DNA of 64,000 nucleotides from Dimorphilus gyrociliatus (Eukaryota; Annelida; Polychaeta; Dinophilidae): the NCBI GenBank assembly GCA_904063045.1, contig CAJFCJ010000019.1, positions 2,796,684 through 2,860,683 of the forward strand, written 5' to 3'. The notes under the pieces were generated by a model. That model worked only from the letters and a program-made list of their open reading frames with translations. It ran no database searches and had not been told where the DNA came from. The translations under genes and the position numbers were made by a program. This document shows positions 57,701 to 64,000 of this stretch, piece after piece. How positions within the stretch are numbered: the stretch's first letter is position 1; every line of letters begins with the position of its first letter.

Positions 57701-60240
57701 TCTAATTACTTTTACTAATATTAAAAAAGACATTTTATTAGTTCTACTTTATGTTTTATACCAAAAAGATTATGAAAATGTATTGTGTATTACTTAGTAT
57801 CTTTTTATATTTTTACCAGAATACTTTATAGTAGTATAGAACACTTTTTGCCTTTTACAGCCTATTAATTATAGTAGCTCGACAAAAGTAATATAAAAAA
57901 AGCTTTTGATTTTTTATTAATTGTATGATTATACGGTGAGAGTTTTTAGTTTTCGTTTGTTTTAAAAAAATAAGGAAGAAATATCTATTCCACCTTGTTT
58001 ATTTCAATGGTATACTCTAAATTTAAAATAATACTGTATTTAACGTTCTCGTTATTCAGATAATTATCCCCCTGAAGACTTCATTGGTAGCATCGAAAAG
58101 AGAATCAGAAATGATTCGCAGAAAGCTGATCAAATAGAAAGGAATGTTGACCAAAGACCCGCTGAAAAATCTTACAACTGGTTAACAGAAACGTCGTTAT
58201 CTAATAGGAATAGAAAAGATTTCAATGAAGATCTATCGTCTGAAAATCACTCTTTTCTATATAACGATCGATCCCCAAGAGATACGTTTACTAATGAGAA
58301 GAGATTATCATCAAGTTCAAGATCGGTAGGTTTAATCATTTTTAAAAGAAAGCTCGAAATCCCTCCAAAGAGTTTAGTTTATGTAACAGTTATAAAAATG
58401 AGCGATTTTACAAATTACAAATTACTAAAAATTGCATTAAAAACTCCCTTCCTCTGAGTATCATTTGGCGTCCAATTAATTCAGCACGATGCATCACATA
58501 TACTTCCTCTTTCGAAGAAAGAGATCTAATTAAGAAATTTTCAAAAGAGATTGATTTGCAGGGGGTTAACGAAAAAGAGCAAAAAAATTGGTATAGACAA
58601 GTATTTAAATCGTTGCACAAAAAGAAACCCGAGCAAGGTTTGTTCTCTTTCGCTTCTTCCTCACTGTTACTTAAACAATAAGCTTTTAAAAAAATCGTTA
58701 GCTTATTAATCCCAGAGTGATCTTTTAAATAGCTTTTTTTTTCTGTGTAGTATTTTTATCTTCTGTTCTTTTTCCAGAAATGAACACTTATGCACCTACT
58801 TATAAATTTTCAGATTTTGAATATCCAAAATTTTCAGGTAGATCAGTTTTGAACACACTTTTTATGTTTTTAGTTATTAATTTTAAAATAATTAGCTAAT
58901 AATTTTAATTTACGCACACATAAATAGTGGAGAATAAGGAGAATATTTATGACAAAACAGCTAGTCATAAGTTAAGGGATGAACTCTCCTCTCAAAAATC
59001 TACAATATATTTTAATGGTAAAAGAGAAATAAGTTCCACGAAGCACTTTCTATTGAATTCTATCTATTTAAGTTATTAATTCTTTTATTAATGCGTTCTT
59101 CTTAGATCCATCGAGAAATAAGTTTAGTTCAACAGAAGATTCTCATCCTAGTGAAAATCTATATTCGAGGCGAATACAAACTCAATATGATCAACCTCGT
59201 TTAAGAGAGCACGATCGTTGTTCACCCGCAGAAAAGTGTATAAAAAAAAAAAGTTCGTTTTTCGATAAGAGGCAGTGTAAAAGGAATCGTTTCAAGGATT
59301 TACGATTTTGTGAACCAAATAAAGAAACTTTTTATAGTAAGTTGTATGTTAGGAATTTTTCAAGAAACTTCATATTACCTCATCTTTATTTTTATTAGAT
59401 CGGGCAAGTAATGAAAATTCGATTCGAGATCACTCAGAGGATATTAAGAGGCCCGTAATGTATACACCCCACGAATTAAACGGAATAGCTAGGGCTAAAT
59501 ACAATTTTACGGCTGAAAAAAAGAACGAATTGACATTAAAGAAGGGTGATATGATCAATCTCGTTCGGCAAATAGACCAAAACTGGACTCAAGGTCAATG
59601 CAATGGGCATATAGGTGTTTTTCCAACAAAATATGCTGAATATCTAGGCCATCCCGAATCAGAAATATACATTAAGGAAATCACAGCAGAAAGGGCGTTG
59701 GCATTATATAATTTTAAACCACAAACTGATATTGAATTGCCTCTTCGCAAGGGCGAAACAATCAAGTTAATCCGAAGAGTTGATCAAAATTGGTGGGAAG
59801 GTCAAATTGGAAATAGACAAGGAATTTTTCCGTCATCATATGTAAAAGTAATTACATTTCCCCCTAACCAAATGAATGATTTTATTAATGGGGAAGTCTT
59901 ACATACATCAAGCAACGACGGATACTCGTCTTCCAATTCATATATAAATATGAAAAAGCAGACGCATGATGAAGGAAAGAATCTGTAAGTGTGATACATC
60001 GAATTACTTCTTGCTCTTTTTTTTACTTAATATACCAACAGATATCGAGCTCTATTTAAATATGTTCCCCAAAGTTATGACGAACTAGCATTGGAAGAGT
60101 CAGACTTAATCAGCATAACGGAAATTTGCCGTGATGGTTGGATGGTGGGAGAGAATAAGAGAACGGGTAAATTCGGAACTTTTCCCGGAAATTATGTTCA
60201 AGCAGTCTTCAACTTTCAAGTACCGTGTTATAAAAGCTAA
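51702..60240 (+). CDS. SORBS-type adaptor with N-terminal PDZ, SoHo motif and three SH3 domains
   Basis: Likely cytoskeletal adaptor at adhesion sites and muscle Z-like bodies; vertebrate relatives (CAP/ponsin, vinexin, ArgBP2) bind vinculin and paxillin. The first exon (from 51702, possibly 51636, to 51794) and the second (54252-54403) encode a ZASP/PDLIM-like PDZ: GGSPWGFRLQGG, then GMQVGDILMEING and THEQSVNLIK. Next come 54613-54722, 55029-55094, a large disordered exon (about 55228 to 56931), then exons near 57135-57390, 57495-57631 and 58072-58325. A SoHo-like stretch, NWYRQVFKSLHKKKP, is encoded near 58580-58640. The end has three SH3 domains: ARAKYNFTAEKKNE (59480 onward), ALALYNFKPQTDIE, and YRALFKYVPQSYDE in the last exon (60042-60240). 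SH3-1 has NWTQG, lacking the usual second Trp. Estimated 1,350 residues. The join between exons 57-59 kb and the SoHo acceptor are uncertain; that the PDZ part and the SH3 part are one gene is inferred from uninterrupted strand and phase. Confidence 0.75.
52290..52310 (+). repeat. (CT)n microsatellite
   Basis: Short CT dinucleotide run inside the 2.5 kb first intron of the SORBS-type gene. Confidence 0.7.
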
Positions 60241-60500
60241 TTTGTTTTTTTTTTCAAATAAAAGTGCAAAGTTAACAGTGCCATCTGGTGTTATAGATAA
60301 TAAAGACGTTGTCGTCGACGTCGCTCGCATATGTCAACAGGTACGCGGCAGTACAGTGACGCAGTGCGCTCGATGATTTATGTTAATTGCGCATAACTAA
60401 CGCCGTCTACTGTTGTAGTATATACTAGTTATAGTATAGATTAAACGCGCGCTTTTGCTTCGGTTACCATGTCGTCCGTCTTAATAGATAGTTTTTGACG
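60241..60500. other. Very short gap between SORBS-type gene and RasGRF
   Basis: Only 260 bp separate the stop of one gene from the ATG of the next. It must contain a 3' UTR and a promoter or 5' UTR. A CTCF-like motif on the minus strand (AGATGGCAC) lies at 60278-60286. Confidence 0.5.
60278..60286 (-). promoter_or_regulatory. CTCF-like motif AGATGGCAC
   Basis: Sits 38 bp after the SORBS-type stop and 215 bp before the RasGRF ATG, at a visible change in base composition. Confidence 0.35.
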
Positions 60501-63500
60501 ATGCAAAAAGCGGTTCGCGTGAATGAATCGCAACTTTTGTACTTGTCGAGCAAAGCGAAACAGGAAAATACAAAGTGCGGATATTTGCATAAGAAGAGCG
60601 TCGATACTGGAAAATGGCAGCAAAGATACTTCATCCTCTACCAGAATCTACTGTTTTATTACGAGAATGACCAGATCGTTCGACCGTCCGGCGTCGCATT
60701 GCTGGAAGGTTCCTACTGCGACCGCGTCATTACCCCTGGAAAAGGTGCTGACAAACAGGTAGGCGCGCGTTCGCTGCACTGGCGGCGTTTGTTGCCTAGC
60801 AACCTACTCTTAAACGTTCGATTAATCCGCCTTTTCAGTACTGTTTCGCAATCTATTATCGGAGGGAGGGACAACAGTCGAGGCAATATGACATGCGAGC
60901 AGAAACCGAGGCCGAATGTTCCGTATGGGTAGATGCCATTAAGCAGGCAAGCTTCGCCAAAGTCGTCGAGCAAAAAGAGTGCTTGGAGAAGAAGCACTCT
61001 CATTTACTGCAGATCTTGGAGAGCGAACGACAGGCGAAATGGCACTATGTTCAACAAACGGAAGAGTTGAGCGCCGAAGTGAAGCAACTAAAGTGCGAAA
61101 TGAAGGACTACAAACGCGAAAGACGCGCCTCCGGCGGCGAGCAATCGTTAGAGGAGGAAGGCGAGGAGATTCGCAAGATTAAGAAGGTTCAAAGTTTCTT
61201 CCGCGGTTGGCTATGCAGACGTCGCTGGAAGCAGATAGTTGACAAGTACATACGTTCTGAACACGCAGAGTCGATGCGCAAGCGTAATTCGATCGTTTTT
61301 CGATTGGTCGAACAAGAGGAAGAGTACGTCCAGCAGTTGTCCGCCTTAGTCACTGTCTTTCTGCGGCCACTTCGAATGGCTGCCAGCAGTAAGAAGCCGC
61401 CGATTACGCACGAGGACGTCAATAGTATTTTCCTTAATGCGGAAACTGTCTTGTTCCTCCATCAAATCTTCTTAAAGGGTCTTATGGCGCGTATGGAGAA
61501 TTGGCCCACTCTAGTACTTGGTGACCTCTTCGACATGCTTCTTCCGATGCTTGGGATCTACCAGGAGTATGTTCGTAATCACCATTATAGTTTGCAGGTT
61601 CTAGCAGAGTACAAGCAAAAGGCAGAGTTCAATATGCTCCTTAGACGCTATGAGGAAAAGTCAGTTTGTGAGGGTCGAACTCTAGATCAATTTCTTACTT
61701 ATCCAATGCATCAGGTACGTACAATTTATCCTCTTTTTGCTCTATAGCGTAATGGCGCCTCCGTTTACACTTTTTTAAATGTTTCAATCTATACAGTGTT
61801 ATATATTTATATGCGTAAACTTTGCACGCGTTTTTACGGTTTCGTTTTCACGCCTCGAGTAGAATTGATGCTAATTAGCTTTTTATATAAATATACGTGA
61901 CGCCAACGCCGTTCTTTCACTTTCGCTTTTTCGATCCGTCGCATTCCTAAAGCCGCTCTAAGCAGGCTTCGGAATTATGCGATTAGAAAGGAAAGTAAAG
62001 AAAACGGCGTCGGTGTATGCTGCGAAAACGAACCGTTTGTTTTTTTCCTTAATACTTTCATATTAAAACGGGGCTATGGCACCGTTTACAGTTGCAGTTG
62101 CAGTTTCAACGCAGTCGAGCGGCCAGTTATGCTCATGCTGCCGATTCCCTAGGCCTTCAACTTCCGGACGCAATAAAAAGAGCGTCAATTTGTTCTACTA
62201 GCGGAGCAACGGATAGCAATACCAGCACATTGGAGCAATTGCTTACCTACCCGATGCATCAGGTTTTCTATTCGTTGTACAAAAATATCAAGCCCTTGAT
62301 GTTTCACTATCCCTCCTTTTATTCTTTCTTTACGCTTTCACGCACCTATGCCGCACTTTCGATGAATTCAATAATTCCTGGTTGTACTATTACAACAATA
62401 CATAGTTTTTAGAGAGCATTCAAATAGTTGTAGAGGCAAACGAATTTTTTCTCCTTCCTCCTTTAGATTCCCAGATACATCATTACAATCCACGAACTAC
62501 TAGCTCACACGCCGCACGATCATGTGGAACGTAAGAGCTTGGAGTACGCCCAGGGCAAGCTGGAAGAGTTGTCACAAATCATGCAGGATGAAGTTAGTGA
62601 AACGGAGAATATCCGAAAGAACTTGGCAATTGAAAGGATGATTGTCGAAGGGTGCGATATTCTTCTAGATGTCAATCAAACGTTTGTTCGTCAAGGGACA
62701 CTTATTCAAGTTATAAACGAACCCCGCAAGAATAGTAGAACCCGTCTTGGTTCTTTCTCTTCAACATTTAAAGAGTCTAAGAAAGAAGCTGTGAGACAAG
62801 TCTTCTTGTTTACTAATCATATGCTTTTGACAACCAGAGGATCGTCAGGACGCTTACATTTAGCAAAGAATGAAGACATCTCATCGTGGAAAAAAGTGAT
62901 AAGGGATTCTGGCGGGAAGACTTACGGAAAAATTTCATTATCCGATTGCACGCTAGTAGAAGATACGAGTTCGGATACGTTCTACTACGACGAAGAGGAT
63001 TATAGCAATGTTCGAGCTGGAGATAGCCTTCTCCCCACAGCCGCCCAACAAGATAAAGCCGACTACAACGGATTAGATTTTCGATTAATTGTTGACAATC
63101 GTACTCAAAATGGTCAACCTTGGCTCATAACTCTAGTGGCAAACAGTGTTCAAGAGAAGGCTGCATGGTGTTCTGACATATCGAGCTGCATTGAAAACCT
63201 ACATTATTCCGATCTTCTGCAAACCTCAATGGCTGAAACATCGGCTGTTACGATGCCTCAACAAGTACGCTCTGATCCTAAACTCTTCCGAGACGATATT
63301 GACATCAAGTTCTCGAGAACGCTCAATTCGTGTAAAGTACCACAAATTCGGCACGCGACCGTCGAGAGATTATTAGATCGTTTGACTGATCTGCGCTTCT
63401 TGTCAATCGATTTTCTTAACACCTTTCTACTAACTTATAGAGTGTTTACGTCAGGCACTGATGTAATTTGCGCTCTTCGAAAGGTTTATCATTCACCTAT

Positions 63501-64000
63501 AGAGAACGCTAAAGTTCCTATAACAACAGATGAGAAATGCGGACATGATGTAACGCACAGACACTCGTTCGATCATGAAATGCTTAGAAACGCAGCAGGG
63601 AGTCCACCCTCCAATTTTCATGGACGTCTTGCTCCCAAAGATAATAAACTACTCATTAAACCACAAGCCGAAAAGGTTCGTCGCATTTCAACGGGCGGTT
63701 TGCGTATTGAAGTGACGGGCGAAAAGCAAAAGATTGATGTTTCCGGAGCTAGTTCGTTTACTCGGTATGACCGAGCCGATTCAATAGAAGAGGTCGATGA
63801 ACCCCCTGCCTTGTATATACCAACTAAGGCAAAGTTGGCACCGATAGCTAGCTGCGAAACGTTAAGTGATCAAATTCAAAAAACCCCCGAACGTGCATCA
63901 AGTAGTGGGGACGATGACGATGATGACGATGACAAGGAAACCTTAATGCCTCTTGCTGTTCTCAGTAGACGAACTGCCGTTCGATTTTCAACAACCCCAC
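60501..64000 (+). CDS. RASGRF: Ras guanine-nucleotide exchange factor RasGRF (partial, cut by window end)
   Basis: Calcium/calmodulin-responsive exchange factor for Ras and Rac at the membrane. Exons: 60501-60758, 60839-61714, 62467 to beyond 64000, with candidate alternative exon 62092-62262. Domains in order: PH ([20 protein letters not shown] to [10 protein letters not shown]), coiled coil, IQ ([19 protein letters not shown]), DH ([11 protein letters not shown] through [14 protein letters not shown] to AIERMIVEG), second PH ([23 protein letters not shown]) and the RasGEF N-terminal module ([20 protein letters not shown]). The order and wording match vertebrate RasGRF1/2. A Ser/Pro and poly-Asp linker (eight Asp near 63907) follows; the catalytic CDC25 domain lies past the window. 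Coding sequence is richer in G+C than that of the neighbour. Confidence 0.95.
62092..62262 (+). CDS. Candidate alternative DH-domain exon of RasGRF
   Basis: A 57-codon open stretch in phase 0, after a gtttacag acceptor and before a weak GTTTTC donor. It ends [11 protein letters not shown], nearly the same as the end of the constitutive exon, [11 protein letters not shown], and joins in frame to IPRYII in the next exon. The first part ([15 protein letters not shown] and onward) is unlike the constitutive stretch. If the internal donor at 61598 (cag|gttcta, phase 0) is used, this exon replaces codons 61598-61714; otherwise it would be inserted after them and duplicate the YPMHQ end. Confidence 0.6.

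Overview
This window is nuclear DNA of a bilaterian animal. The evidence is GT-AG introns, a paired-like homeobox gene, a protocadherin, PERK, an SLC6 transporter, a SORBS adaptor, a RasGRF exchange factor and a eukaryotic tRNA-Phe. Base composition is about two-thirds A+T by eye. Many introns are only 40-90 nt, genes lie close together, and I saw no reverse transcriptase or transposase. The protocadherin cytoplasmic tail, the MOLO1-like TPM protein and the intronless RING gene with an NHL-like end fit a lophotrochozoan, perhaps a compact-genome annelid. That placement is inference, not proof. Exon boundaries were read from splice signals and checked by codon phase, not from transcripts.

Layout, left to right. 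1-16 kb: a three-exon delta-type protocadherin (+) and the homeobox gene unc-4/Uncx (+), both in roomy flanks of the kind developmental genes often have. 15.9-20.1 kb: two minus-strand genes, an unrecognised seven-exon gene and a TPM-domain membrane protein like MOLO1, followed by (TA)n tracts. 21.7-26 kb: a retinoid-inducible-type serine carboxypeptidase (+) and a CARD-coiled-coil (CARD9-like) gene (+). 26.7-30.2 kb: the ER-stress kinase PERK (-). 31.6-36.8 kb: an SLC6 transporter of the GABA/taurine/betaine/creatine group (+) with two candidate alternative last exons. 37.3-40.8 kb: a secreted M28 metallopeptidase (-) and an intronless RING protein (-). 42-45 kb: a very short CPEB1-like protein (+) and a CRAL-TRIO lipid carrier (+). 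45-48.2 kb: a gene-poor stretch. 48.2-51.3 kb: an unrecognised coiled-coil protein (+) and tRNA-Phe(GAA) (+). 51.6-60.2 kb: a SORBS-type adaptor (+) that appears to carry an N-terminal ZASP-like PDZ domain, a SoHo motif and three SH3 domains. 60.5-64 kb: RasGRF (+), cut by the window end, with a candidate alternative exon in its DH domain.

The genes do not form one pathway. The most notable observations are the PDZ-SoHo-SH3 architecture, the duplicated DH-domain exon end in RasGRF, the two C-terminal exons of SLC6, a CPEB reduced almost to its RNA-binding part, a CARD9-like gene, and a recurrent CTCF-like motif (AGRTGGCR) found mostly between genes.
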